A stretch of DNA of 58,334 nucleotides from Hahella ganghwensis DSM 17046 (GCF_000376785.1 NZ_AQXX01000103.1:1-58334), one strand, 5' to 3'. Positions 46,241 through 56,100 are shown, numbered from the stretch's first letter. A program made the numbers and translations. Notes: a model not told the origin generated them from the sequence alone.

Positions 46241-46525
46241 CTATTCTCCACTGATGAACCAGGACTTTTCACCATAACGGTTCATCAAAGGCTTCTGAGG
46301 CATATGACAATGCAAGTAGAGCCCATACCTGGGCATTACCTCCTTGTTAAGCTCACCAAGCCTGTTCGGCGGATATCCAACAGCGCATTTTTGAGCCAGC
46401 TCATGTGTCCAAGCATCCGGATGACTGGCCAAATACTTTAAGAGCCTAGATTTCTGTGGCGATAAACACTCTTCAATAAAGAGTAATTGCATCCTCTCCT
46501 CTATACTTTCGGGAAGGTTAAGCAT
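46241..46525 (-). CDS. Small hypothetical protein (94 aa), tRNA-adjacent gene patch
   Basis: A helical 94-residue protein with a winged-helix-like middle (QKSRLLKYLASHPDAWTHELAQKC, then PPNRLGELNKEVMPRYGL). This pattern resembles the small helix-turn-helix proteins of phages and satellites that decide on alternating substrates; the family is not named. GAAAGGAGG lies directly before the ATG, inside the end of the upstream zinc-ribbon gene, and the two genes overlap by 8 bp. It is expected to be expressed with that gene. Confidence 0.7.
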   Translation of the reverse strand: MLNLPESIEERMQLLFIEECLSPQKSRLLKYLASHPDAWTHELAQKCAVGYPPNRLGELNKEVMPRYGLYLHCHMPQKPLMNRYGEKSWFISGE

Positions 46526-46694
46526 TTACAGCCTCCTTTCTCCCGTATACAGCTATGTGGCCAGCACAAATCCAACAATGTTTAGTTTGCTCATAGTCGA
46601 GTAATACACGGCCACAACCGCCACAGCGGGGCACTATATAGCGATAGCGGTGTTGGCGTTGTGTTCGAGGTTTCTGTTCATATGATTGACGCAT
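46518..46694 (-). CDS. Small zinc-ribbon protein (58 aa)
   Basis: A short gene with a near-perfect ribosome-binding site (GGAGG 12 nt before ATG 46694). The product has a basic, Gln/Arg-rich N-terminus (KPRTQRQHRYRY) and two CxxC pairs (RCGGCGR and HCWICAG), a likely zinc ribbon. It overlaps the 94-residue gene, whose ATG and Shine-Dalgarno sequence lie in its last codons. The order and overlap suggest a compact, possibly phage- or satellite-derived operon. Function unknown. Confidence 0.72.
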   Translation of the reverse strand: MRQSYEQKPRTQRQHRYRYIVPRCGGCGRVLLDYEQTKHCWICAGHIAVYGRKEAVNA

Positions 46695-46751
46695 GTCTAA
46701 TAACCTCCACTGCAGTTGTTTCAGACATGCTTAGAATATGGATATAAATTT

Positions 46752-46773
46752 TGGACAGTGGCCGGACTGTCCA
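46752..46773. repeat. Hairpin after the frameshifted HTH gene
   Basis: tggacagt and actgtcca form an 8-bp stem around ggccgg, 5 bp past the -1-frame stop at 46778. No U-run follows. It could be a processing or attenuation element between this gene and the zinc-ribbon gene. Confidence 0.5.
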
Positions 46774-46777
46774 CACC

Positions 46778-47649
46778 TTATTTTGTTTTTTTGGGATTGG
46801 TGCAGTGACGCTGAATTGTTTTAACGCTAACTCCAAAGTTTTGAGCAGTTATTCTCTTAATATCACTCCAACTTAACGATTTATTCTGACTATGTAGCCG
46901 ATCAACCTCTTGCTGGTATTTGCTCCATTTAGCAGCTTTCTCTTCCTGTGTACCATGAATAACTTCATGTCTTTTTTTGCTGCCAATGCCACCTTTTTTC
47001 CTCGAATAGCATCTGGAGCTAAATCGTTGAATTCCAACTGAAGCAAAGAAGAATAACTATTCATTAAATCCTTAATTCTGCCAATGTGATGCTCATACAG
47101 TATCGCTATGGCGAGCAGGATTTTGTCGCCATATTTGACAAACAGATCATCGACCCTTCGCATCACTTCAGTAGAAGTACGTTTATCACCAGGTGAGCGA
47201 AGGTAGAAGAACAGATCTGAATCTTTGGCTAACTCAAAAATAAAGGTTTGACCTGCAAATACTTTGGGCACAAATGGTAGTAACTGCTGCCCCTCTTTAA
47301 CCTCTATGTTGGCCTCAATTCTCCATTGTTGGCAAATATCCTCGATCTCTAACCAAATATTCTTTATCGACACATCATCGATATGGTTAGAGTTTTTCTT
47401 GATAAGTGATCTTGCGTCCCTTACAGCGCTAATAACCGAGGAATCAATGTATTGAGTGGAGGTAAGCCAGTTTCTGGCGTAAAGAATGCCAGTACTTTTT
47501 TCGTGACTTATTAGCCCTATTGCAGGTTTATCTAATTTGAAGTCAAACTCGTGGAGAGTACCCTCACTATTAATCATAAATGCACCTCTAGACACCTTTG
47601 TAAAGAAGCCTGATGCTGCGAGGTAATCACTATTTGGGAGCGCCTCCAC
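46778..47649 (-). CDS. Hypothetical protein with HTH tail encoded in the -1 frame (programmed frameshift or broken gene)
   Basis: The zero frame gives 258 residues ending at 46873 with a basic tail (KLFMVHRKRKLL). At 46993-46999 the minus strand reads A AAA AAG in the correct phase (codons GGA AAA AAG); a -1 slip there continues GGT GGC ATT and yields a 290-residue protein ending at 46778. The -1 tail contains a good helix-turn-helix (LSWSDIKRITAQNFGVSVKT), so the long form looks native. A second heptamer, A AAA AAA (46972-46978), would restore the same frame. GTG 47649 or ATG 47577, the latter behind AGAGGTG, may be the start. Function unknown. Confidence 0.65.
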
Positions 47650-47994
47650 CCCCTCTTGCCCACCGCGCTAGACGCTATCTACCTTTTGAACAGTAACTTC
47701 AAATGTATATTTACGTTTATTAATAATCAAATCAGTCGTTAGAGCCCATTCCCTATGAGAAACATCCATTCGTTGAGAGAATGTGCAAAAGAATGCACGA
47801 CTCTTTCAATGAATGGATATATAAGAAACAGTTTCGGAAGGGTTACCAAACCATTCAACAACCGTTGAGGTATCGTTGAACGACATAACAACGACCGGCA
47901 CATAAGTCCAATTTTATGAACTTTGTCCCAGGTAAATATGTAGTGAATTTAAGGATGACAATGGAACAGTTCTTGCCGCTCCGTCAGTAGGAGA
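47650..47994. other. AT-rich gene-free region with inverted repeats
   Basis: A 345-bp stretch without a convincing gene. It contains the long inverted repeat 47764-47818 and, further on, ttcaac/gttgaa pairs around 47855-47885 (for example cattcaacaaccgttgagg). No integrase, attachment-site copy or terminator was recognised. Confidence 0.6.
47764..47818. repeat. Long imperfect inverted repeat, 24/25-nt arms
   Basis: The arms 47764-47787 and 47794-47818 pair over most of their length around a 6-nt loop. Both contain ATCCATTC-R-TTGA-R-AGA and end in GTGCA at the loop. It may be a regulatory double site, a small mobile repeat or a structured RNA. Confidence 0.65.
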
Positions 47995-48243
47995 TTATTT
48001 TTTCTTTGAATGAACCAAACGTGGCTTACGCTCTTCCGACGTGTATTCTTCCAACTCTCCGGGAAAGAATTCCGCATCGGACTTGCCTAGCAAATCTTCA
48101 CTCCCAGATGCCATTCCCCTTTCATCCCAATCATCGTCAGTTAGAGGTTTAAAAAAACCATCCATCGTTTTTCGAGCATATTTTCTTAGTCTCTCTCTGA
48201 CCTGCTCAATGGTCTCGTTGTCAGAGCCTGTTGGCTTTGCCAT
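47995..48243 (-). CDS. Small acidic/basic hypothetical protein (82 aa)
   Basis: An 82-residue, highly charged protein: a helical start (NETIEQVRERLRKYARKTMDG), an acidic middle (LTDDDWDERGMASGSEDLLG) and a lysine-rich end (HSKKK). No signal peptide, membrane segment or known motif is visible. There is no strong ribosome-binding site. It lies alone between the AT-rich patch and the periplasmic binding protein gene. Coding status is probable from composition only. Confidence 0.5.
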   Translation of the reverse strand: MAKPTGSDNETIEQVRERLRKYARKTMDGFFKPLTDDDWDERGMASGSEDLLGKSDAEFFPGELEEYTSEERKPRLVHSKKK

Positions 48244-48443
48244 ACATTAAATATCCCGATAACAAAAATTGCCTTCTGAATTGAATAAGAAGAGACTCTC
48301 CGGATCGGCTTCCATAAAATCCAGACGTAACTTGCCGCCTCCTGAGGAAAAAATGTGGAGGAGATACTATCAACGGGCCTTCAAACAACCTATCGGTTAA
48401 ATGACTTAACCAGAACGCCCAAACTACTTTTGGCTATAGCCTT

Positions 48444-49229
48444 TCATTTCCCGACCAAATACTTCTCCAATGCCTCATCCTGGGTCTGCTGTTTATAGAA
48501 TTCTTCCAGTGTGTGTTTCCACTTCTCCGCAAAGCGCGAATAATTCTCCGTGCTTCTGCCGAAGGCAATAAATACGGGCGTTTCCCTCTTTACTGAATAG
48601 ATTTCCCGAAATTTTAGATGGCCATATTGCGGAAATTCTTTTTCATGTTTGGCCAACAGACTGGGCAACGTCTCCTTGATTGAGAAGAAGTAATCAAACC
48701 GGCCGATACCAACCAACTGAAACAGCTGGTTCATCGAACTGACTTCCTGTATTTGGGTTTCAGGCTCCAGACTTTTGATAAAAGGATCCAATTTGGGGCC
48801 AAAAGTATTGCCACGCAGCATGACCATACGATATTGACGCAGTTCTTCTAAAGAAGACACCGGCCTAAGTGAGCTGTTATCGGCTACATAAGCGCCAACA
48901 GTGGTCCAGTTGATAAAGCTGGGGCGTTCCAGAAATATCAGGCTTTGCTCCCTCGCCGGCGTTCGATTGGCCCCCAGAATCATACTGACGTTGCCTCTGG
49001 CGACTTCCACCTGACAACGCTTCCAGTTGTCCACAAAGATTGGTTGAACGTCCACGTCGGGATGCAGTTTCTTAAAAAGCGAAAGCTGGTCGATCAGTAG
49101 ACCGGAGTATTGATTATCGGCAGGATATATCCAGGGATGCCAATCATAAAAGGCACACCAAGTCATGACTTCTGCGCGCACTATGCCACATACCAGTAAG
49201 AGCAGAGCACTCAGGCAGTACTTCCTCAT
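48444..49229 (-). CDS. Periplasmic substrate-binding protein (SBP family 3-like)
   Basis: A protein of 261 residues from ATG 49229, chosen because a clean signal peptide starts there (MRKYCLSALLLLVCGIVRA). The mature part has the family-3 layout: YPADNQYSGLLIDQLSLFKK, DNWKRCQVEVARGNVSMILG, LRQYRMVMLRGNTFG and GIGRFDYFFSIKETL. It lacks neighbouring ABC permease genes, so it may be a stand-alone sensor-like or orphan binding protein for an amino-acid-like ligand. Confidence 0.85.
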   Translation of the reverse strand: MRKYCLSALLLLVCGIVRAEVMTWCAFYDWHPWIYPADNQYSGLLIDQLSLFKKLHPDVDVQPIFVDNWKRCQVEVARGNVSMILGANRTPAREQSLIFLERPSFINWTTVGAYVADNSSLRPVSSLEELRQYRMVMLRGNTFGPKLDPFIKSLEPETQIQEVSSMNQLFQLVGIGRFDYFFSIKETLPSLLAKHEKEFPQYGHLKFREIYSVKRETPVFIAFGRSTENYSRFAEKWKHTLEEFYKQQTQDEALEKYLVGK

Positions 49230-49410
49230 AGATATTTTAAAGCCCGTGTAAAAAAGCCAATTTATCACCAAAGCGTTCCTGCAGCGAGACGACACCGTCT
49301 CAAAACTGACAAGGTCTCAAGCCTCACAATTAGTCAGGATAGCGTAAAGTAGATAAACCAGCTTCTTCACCCCCAACCTGTCTTTCAAGACAGATTGGAT
49401 TTCTACGACA

Positions 49411-50649
49411 CTATTGATTCTCTATGACATCGAAAATCAGTCCGGAGTTGGCGACCAAGCGTTTCATCAGCTTGTCACCCATAACGGTTGAGGGCGTCCA
49501 GAAACCACCTTTCTTATCAATCTTCGCGACGTCTTTGGCCAGACAGACAGCGGCTTGTCCCAGCATCTTAGCGGTTGAACCGTATCCGGGATCTTCGTCA
49601 CCGGTCACCTTGCAACGAATGGATTGTCCACTGGCGGTTTCCCCATAAAAGCGCAGGTCATACATGCCTTTTTTCTGGGATTCAGGGCTTGGCCCCTCAC
49701 CGGGCTTGGGAACCACATAACGCTCCAATACCCATCGGGTGGGTTTGAGAGCCGCCGCCAGCATAAAGCCTCCCATAAAGCCCATCATACCGAAAGCTCC
49801 GGCACCGCCCTTTACTCCCTTGCCAGTCAGAACGGCCTCATCATAACGGAAAGCATCGCCGTAGGAGTTACCGGATAGCGCATTGGAACGATGTACTACC
49901 CGGGTATTGATGCCAGCCATGACGAAAGGGGCCATCCAGGATTGAAAATCAGGGTCGAACTTCGCGCTGTTGATATTGTCCTGACGGGCCGAGAAGCCAT
50001 GCCCCTCCGGGCAGATCGAATAAGGGTTTGCCAACTCCTTGCGTAATGCAGGGTTTTCCCTGACTTCTTTCACCACATTCAGAAGGCTGGCAACGGTACC
50101 GCCCGAAAACTCTCCACGGATTTTCCTGACCCGCATTTTCACATGCTCACAGGGCTCACCAAACTTTTCCTTTGCCTGCTGTTGCAGGAAATACACACCC
50201 AGATCAGAAGGAATAGAATCAAACCCACAGCAATGTACGATTTTGGCACCTGAAGCTTCGGCCTGCTTTTCATATTTAGAGACCATCCGCTTGATCCACG
50301 GGACCTCGCCGGTAAGATCACAATAGTCAGTGCCGGACTCAACGCAGGCTTTTACCATGGGCTCACCATATAACGCATATGGCCCCACGGTGGAGACGAT
50401 CACTCTGGTCTGTCGGCATAAGTCCAGCAACGCCTTTTCATCCCGAGCATCGGCGATCAGTAACGGCAGCCCCCTTGCAGCCGGGCCCAACGAATCTTTC
50501 ACCATATCCAACTTGGAGCCAGAACGGCCTGCTGCCGCCCATTTCACCTCGCCGTCGACCCCAAACTGCTCTGTCAGGTACTTTGCGAGTATCTGCCCGA
50601 CAAAGCTGGTCGCGCCGAACAGGATCACATCATATTTCTTGTCTTCCAT
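49411..50649 (-). CDS. Saccharopine-dehydrogenase-like NAD(P)-binding oxidoreductase (enoyl reductase type)
   Basis: A protein of 412 residues from ATG 50649; AAGGAAG lies just before it. It begins with a Rossmann motif (DVILFGATSFVGQILAKYL) and contains TVGPYALYGEPMVKAC and DLTGEVPWI, conserved in this family. A glycine/methionine-rich hydrophobic segment (around 285-305) may lie on the membrane. Mycobacterial relatives act as trans-acting enoyl reductases in lipid synthesis. The substrate here is unknown. A 14-bp palindrome lies about 145 bp upstream. Confidence 0.88.
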   Translation of the reverse strand: MEDKKYDVILFGATSFVGQILAKYLTEQFGVDGEVKWAAAGRSGSKLDMVKDSLGPAARGLPLLIADARDEKALLDLCRQTRVIVSTVGPYALYGEPMVKACVESGTDYCDLTGEVPWIKRMVSKYEKQAEASGAKIVHCCGFDSIPSDLGVYFLQQQAKEKFGEPCEHVKMRVRKIRGEFSGGTVASLLNVVKEVRENPALRKELANPYSICPEGHGFSARQDNINSAKFDPDFQSWMAPFVMAGINTRVVHRSNALSGNSYGDAFRYDEAVLTGKGVKGGAGAFGMMGFMGGFMLAAALKPTRWVLERYVVPKPGEGPSPESQKKGMYDLRFYGETASGQSIRCKVTGDEDPGYGSTAKMLGQAAVCLAKDVAKIDKKGGFWTPSTVMGDKLMKRLVANSGLIFDVIENQ

Positions 50650-50791
50650 TGCAGCTTCCTTCCCCATGTGCACATTTATTTTTTATATAAAAAGTCTTCG
50701 TTCTTATCATTCAACGTGGGCTCATAATGACGCGAATACCAGAGCGATGAAAGGGCTTTATCAGACAACTCCTGGGTCGGTTTTACGCCTG

Positions 50792-50805
50792 TTCACATCT
50801 GTGAA
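50792..50805. promoter_or_regulatory. Perfect 14-bp palindrome (TTCACA-TC-TGTGAA)
   Basis: TTCACATCTGTGAA is a perfect inverted repeat apart from its two central bases. It lies in the 310-bp region between the divergent saccharopine-dehydrogenase-like gene and imuA. It is an operator candidate for the leftward gene. Apart from it and the SOS box, nothing was seen in that region. Confidence 0.45.
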
Positions 50806-50896
50806 TCGGCGCACATAAATCTGTATAAACTAAAAAATACAGGCACAAGAACCTCTTATTTTTCGCTTTAACCTGTCACATGCCTTTTGACAAAAA

Positions 50897-50916
50897 TACT
50901 GTTTATTTATACAGTA
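50897..50916 (+). promoter_or_regulatory. LexA (SOS) box of imuA-imuB-dnaE2
   Basis: TA-CTGT-N8-ACAG-TA with an AT-rich spacer is a full LexA operator. It lies 44 bp upstream of the imuA ATG, so the cassette should be induced by DNA damage. Confidence 0.93.
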
Positions 50917-50959
50917 TACATTCAAGCAGAGACCAACATCACATGGCAGAAATCCTCAC

Positions 50960-51667
50960 ATGGCAGATAATATTCTGGACAACCCTGCAATCTGGCGTGC
51001 CAGCGCCCTGCACCAGGAACAATCGCTGAACTCCGGCAGATATATGCTCCAGGGAATTGATACCGGTTTCCCTTTACTGAATGAAAAGCTGGCTGATAAC
51101 GGCTGGCCGGTCGATGGCGTTATTGAAATACTCCATGACCGTCAAGGGACAGGTGAGATCAGTATACTTTTGCCAGCGCTGCAGCAACTCAGTGAAAGGG
51201 ATAAATGGCTAGCCTGGATTGCTCCGCCTCATATACTTCATGCACCCGCATTAGCAGCTGCAGGTATTCATCCACATCGACTGCTGATTGTGACCCCAAA
51301 ACCCGGTTCTCATGCAACCCAGGACTGCCTATGGTGTACAGAAGAAGCGATCAAGAGCGGTGCCGCCAGCGCCGTTCTGGCCTGGCCACAACAGATCAAA
51401 CCAGAGCAGGTACGCAGACTGCAGATTATCGCCGCCCAGTACCGGACTCCCTGCTTCCTGTTCCGGGAAAACGGGGCTACGGCCACTCCTTGCGCTCTTC
51501 GTATCCATATCCGGGCACAAGATCATGAATGGATTGATGTCAGGATACTGAAACGCAAACGAGGCTGGCCGACTGAACCGTTCAGATTACAGATACGCTC
51601 CTGCCCTCGTTACAGATATCAGAAAACGCCTCTACCGCCAGCGCTACATGCTAGCGCTGGCTTCTGA
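50960..51667 (+). CDS. imuA: Translesion synthesis accessory protein ImuA (RecA/SulA-like)
   Basis: A 235-residue RecA-like protein with TGFPLLNEKLADNGWPVDGVIEIL and ISILLPALQQLSERDKWLAWIAPP, typical of ImuA. It works with ImuB and DnaE2 in damage-induced mutagenesis. The start ATG 50960 is in a duplicated block: tcacatggcaga occurs twice 17 bp apart, and the first ATG (50943) is out of frame. The SOS box is just upstream. Its end comes 20 bp before the imuB start. Confidence 0.92.
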   Translation: MADNILDNPAIWRASALHQEQSLNSGRYMLQGIDTGFPLLNEKLADNGWPVDGVIEILHDRQGTGEISILLPALQQLSERDKWLAWIAPPHILHAPALAAAGIHPHRLLIVTPKPGSHATQDCLWCTEEAIKSGAASAVLAWPQQIKPEQVRRLQIIAAQYRTPCFLFRENGATATPCALRIHIRAQDHEWIDVRILKRKRGWPTEPFRLQIRSCPRYRYQKTPLPPALHASAGF

Positions 51668-51686
51668 TGGTACGGATGGATCAATC

Positions 51687-53105
51687 ATGCAGTGGTTTTA
51701 TATGCACTTCCCTCATCTGTATGGGGAAACCTGGCACTCACCTTTTGAGCGGGAACATCCGGTCATTCTGGCCAGAGAGCAGGACAACTGCGTTGCTGAC
51801 GCCAATGACTCTGCCCGTGCTAAAGGTATTGAGCGCAACATGCTTGTTAATACAGCCTTCTGTCTGGTTCCGGAAATGGATATCCATATCATGCTCCCAC
51901 ATAAGGAAATCCAGGCACTGAAACGGGTTGCCAGATTTGCCTACCGCTTTTCCGGCTGGGTGGGCCTGGATGAACCCGACGGGCTTTATCTGGAAGTCGC
52001 TTCAATGCGCAGGTTTTTTGGCGGGCTACCGCAATTGAAAGCCGGTATTGAAGAATTGTTTCGGGAACTTGGGTATGACTTTCATATTGCGGCCGCCCCC
52101 ACACCAAAAGCCGCCCGTATACTGGCCAGGAGCGGCATTGAACTTTGTGCCGATAAACAACGTTTCAGACAGGCACTGAAACAAATGCCCGTAGATTGCC
52201 TCGAATTGCCCGCGCCTATTCTGATACGTCTACAGAAATTAGGCATGAGATCAGTACAGGATGTAGCCAATCTACCCCCGGGTGATCTCAGCTATCGTGT
52301 GGACAAAGAGCTTGCCACCAACCTGGCTCAGGCATTGGGGCAATCCGACTGGAAACCGGAACCTTTTCATCTTCCTGAGAGTTTTCGCCTTAAAATCGAC
52401 GTGGAACAGGAATTTGAATCACTCAACCCCCTCCTGTTCCCAATGGCCTCTGCCGTTAAGAGGTTTTGTCGTTTTATGCAAAACCGTTGTCTTGTCAGTC
52501 AGCAACTGATTTTAAGACTGATTCACCGGACTCACCCGGCAACCACTTTCTCAATCCATCTGGCCACAGCCGACAACCGAGTGGATAGCTGGGTGTACAT
52601 GCTGAGCATGCAGATAGACAGAGTGGTATTGCCTGCTCCGGTGACCGGATTTGAGCTCAAAGCCTCAGATTTTGAGGACATCCCTCCCACATCTTTCGTC
52701 CTGTTCCAGGATTCAGCCAATACCCATGAAGATAAAAAAGCCTACCTTCTTAATCGGCTTGCGGCCCGCGTTGGTGCCGATCAGATTCACTTTATCGGTC
52801 TGAGCGATGACTACCGCCCGGAACGTCAAACCCTGTTCAGTTCACAGCCACTACCACCAGAAGCACTTCCCGATAACCTGACAGCCCAGAGCCCACTATG
52901 GTTGCTACAGGTCCCGCTGCAAATCAATATTCGTCGATACCAAGTCATTCGCGGTCCTTTACGTATGAATTCTGGCTGGTGGGACAGTGTAACGGCTTCA
53001 CGGGATTATTATATTGCAGCAACATCCGGGCAGAACCCAGCAGCCCTGCACTGGTTGTTCAAGACCCCGCCAAGCCAGTGGTTCCTACATGGCATTTTTG
53101 CCTGA
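51687..53105 (+). CDS. imuB: ImuB, catalytically dead Y-family polymerase homologue
   Basis: A protein of 473 residues, started at ATG 51687 (MQWFYMHFPHLYGETW) as in the family; an in-frame ATG 51648 overlaps imuA. The Y-family fold is recognisable (FSGWVGLDEPDGLYLEV, HIAAAPTPKAARILARSG, LPPGDLSYRV). The acidic residues of motif I are missing, as in known ImuB, which serves as an adaptor between the sliding clamp, ImuA and DnaE2. The C-terminus has the usual RGPLRMNSGWWD. It is followed by dnaE2 after 34 bp. Confidence 0.92.
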   Translation: MQWFYMHFPHLYGETWHSPFEREHPVILAREQDNCVADANDSARAKGIERNMLVNTAFCLVPEMDIHIMLPHKEIQALKRVARFAYRFSGWVGLDEPDGLYLEVASMRRFFGGLPQLKAGIEELFRELGYDFHIAAAPTPKAARILARSGIELCADKQRFRQALKQMPVDCLELPAPILIRLQKLGMRSVQDVANLPPGDLSYRVDKELATNLAQALGQSDWKPEPFHLPESFRLKIDVEQEFESLNPLLFPMASAVKRFCRFMQNRCLVSQQLILRLIHRTHPATTFSIHLATADNRVDSWVYMLSMQIDRVVLPAPVTGFELKASDFEDIPPTSFVLFQDSANTHEDKKAYLLNRLAARVGADQIHFIGLSDDYRPERQTLFSSQPLPPEALPDNLTAQSPLWLLQVPLQINIRRYQVIRGPLRMNSGWWDSVTASRDYYIAATSGQNPAALHWLFKTPPSQWFLHGIFA

Positions 53106-53139
53106 ACCTAATACCAGATCTGGTGACAGGAATCATCCC

Positions 53140-56100
53140 ATGAGTTTTGCCGAACTCCACTGCATCAGCAACTTCAGCTTTCTACGTGGCGCCTCCCATC
53201 CCGAAGAACTGGTACAACAAGCCATCAAAGAGGGGTACCGCGGAATTGCCATTACCGATGAATGCTCCGTGGCCGGCGTGGTCAAAGCATGGAATGAGAT
53301 ACAAAAGCATCGTCTGAAACATTTCAAACTGATCATTGGAAGTGAGTTTCAAAGCAATGGCCATTGCTTTGTCGTTCTTTGCCAAAACAGAAAGGGATAC
53401 GGGGAACTCTGCCGTCTGATCACCGGCTGCCGCAGACGCGCAGAAAAAGGTCAATATATTTTCAAGCCAGAAGACTTACTGGAGCTTCAGCATTGTCTGC
53501 TACTGTGGCATCCGAAGCCGGACACCCCGTCACAGATACCTGATGAGCTGACCGCTCTGATTAAGCATTTTTCGCAACGACTCTGGTTATTGCTGGAACA
53601 ACATTTGGTCGAACAGGACTTTGCCCAACTCTGTCTGGTGGAATCGCTCTCACAAAAACTCAAACTCCCCATTGTGGCCAGCAACTATGCCCACATGCAC
53701 CACCCTGATCGGAAAATGTTACATGATGCAGTGACGGCAATACGCCTCAACTCCCCCGTCAGTCAGATCGCGTCTCACCTCAAACCCAATGCGGAACACC
53801 ATCTGAGATCATTGCAAAAACTCAAGGCACTCCACAAACCGGAACACCTTTCCGAGTCGCTGAACATTATTGACCAGTGCTCATTTGAATTAAGCGAACT
53901 CCACTACCAGTATCCAGAGGAATCCGTTCCCCAAGGATTTACCGCCAAATCTTACTTGCGCAAAGTCACCTACGAGGGAGCTCACACTCGTTACCCGGAT
54001 GCTATCCCGGATAGTGTAAAAGCTCTGATAGAAAAAGAATTACGCATCATTGACGAGCTTAATTACGAATACTACTTCCTGACCATTTATGACATCGTCA
54101 AATATGCACGCTCAATCGGTATTTTGTGCCAGGGACGCGGCTCTGCAGCGAACTCAGTCGTATGTTATTGCCTGAGAATTACCGAAGTGGATCCCACCAA
54201 GGCCAGCCTGTTGTTTGAGCGCTTTATTTCCAAACGGCGTAATGAACCACCAGATATAGACGTTGATTTCGAAAATGCCCGCCGGGAAGAAGTAATTCAG
54301 TACATCTATGAACGCTACGGACGGGATCGGTGCGCTATTGCGGCCACTGTGATCACCTATAGAGCCAAAAGTGCTGTCCGGGATTTAGGAAAGGCGCTTG
54401 GGGTCGACCTGATGCAACTGGAAAATGTCATTGCCAACTATGGCTGGCGTTATCGTGGCAAGGACTGGATAGATGAAGTGATTACGCCACAGATTTCCCA
54501 GAACAATCACACATTGAGCTGTATGCGTACCTTGCTTCCCCAGTTGCTTGGCTTTCCCCGTCATCTGTCTCAGCACGTGGGAGGCTTTGTGATTTCCCAG
54601 GGACCGCTGATTGAACTTGTTCCGATTGAAAATGCCGCCATGGAAAACCGCACGGTGATCCAGTGGGACAAAGAAGACCTGGAGTCGCTGCAACTGATGA
54701 AAGTGGATGTTTTGGCTCTGGGGATGCTAACCGCCATTCGTAAGACTCTGGAATACATTTCTGAGCGGAAAGGATATGACTTTACCATGGCCGACATCCC
54801 AAAAGATGGTGACGATAAAGTCTACGGAATGCTGCAGAAAGCAGATACCGTGGGACTTTTCCAGGTGGAATCACGCGCCCAGATGAACATGCTTCCGCGT
54901 CTGAGACCAGAGAAATACTATGACCTGGTTGTACAGGTCGCCATCGTACGTCCAGGCCCTATTCATGGCGATATGGTCCACCCCTATCTTAAGGGAAAAA
55001 ACGAAGGAAAAAAGCAGGAGGTTCCGCTTAAGGAGCTCACCCCTATTCTCGCAAGGACCTTTGGCGTGCCCATATTCCAGGAACAAGTGATTGCCATTGC
55101 TATGGTAGGTGCGGATTTTACCGCCGACGAGGCAGAGGACCTGCGTCGTTCCATGGCCAGTTGGAAAAAACAAGGGCACATGAATCAACTGCGTACAAAA
55201 TTAACAGAGAGACTACTCGGCAAAGGGGTGAATCAGGATTATATCGACAGACTCTGCCGGCAAATTGAAGGCTTCGGAGAGTATGGATTTCCTGAATCCC
55301 ATGCAGCGAGCTTTGCCCTGCTGGCTTATATCTCGGCCTGGCTTAAATACTATTATCCTGCAGCATTTCTCTGCGGGTTGCTCAACAGCCAGCCAATGGG
55401 CTTTTATCGTCCCTGGCAATTGGTACAGGACGCCCAACGCCATGGCGTCATTGTGATGCCGGTAGATATCAATCACAGCCATTGGGATCATCAATTACAG
55501 CCTCACCAGAACTCCCCGGAGGAAGGAGCTCTACGCCTCGGGTTCCGCTCAGTGAAAGGCTTAAGCCAACATTCTGCCAATACTCTGACTTACAACCGTC
55601 CCGAACAGGGTTATCAGACAATGAATGAGGTAATGAACCTGCCGGGAATCAGTCGCGAAGACCTGGAAGCACTTGCATCGGCCAATGCCTTTCAAGGACT
55701 GGGAAAGCATCGCTACCAACAGCGCTGGGAGGCATCTGCTCATCACTTTTATAATCAGTTATTCATGAATCTTGAGCCACCAAGCCAGCCTCTCTCTGCT
55801 CCAAACAGATTGGACGAAATCATCGAGGAGCATAGCAGTACCGGAGTCATCCTGAATGACCATCCCATGGCCTATTTACGCGAGCATTCTATTCTGGAGG
55901 ACTGTGTATCAGCAGAGGATCTCTACCATATTGCCCCTGAAAAGGAGATCTATGTTGCCGGCGTCGTGATCAACCGACAACGGCCCGGAACTTCCGCTGG
56001 AGTCACGTTTGTCACACTGGAGGATGAAACCGGTTCCATTAATGTCATTGTCTGGCTACAGACAGCTCTGAACCAAATGAAAGACCTGGTAAAAGCCCGG

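Noticed and set aside
47850-47890. ttcaac/gttgaa pairs as an integron attC site
   Set aside because: The core-site pattern and the expected arm arrangement of attC are not met, and no integron integrase is in the window.
50821-50842. CTGT...ACAG pair upstream of imuA as a second LexA box
   Set aside because: The spacing is 14 bp instead of 8 bp, so it is not a LexA operator.
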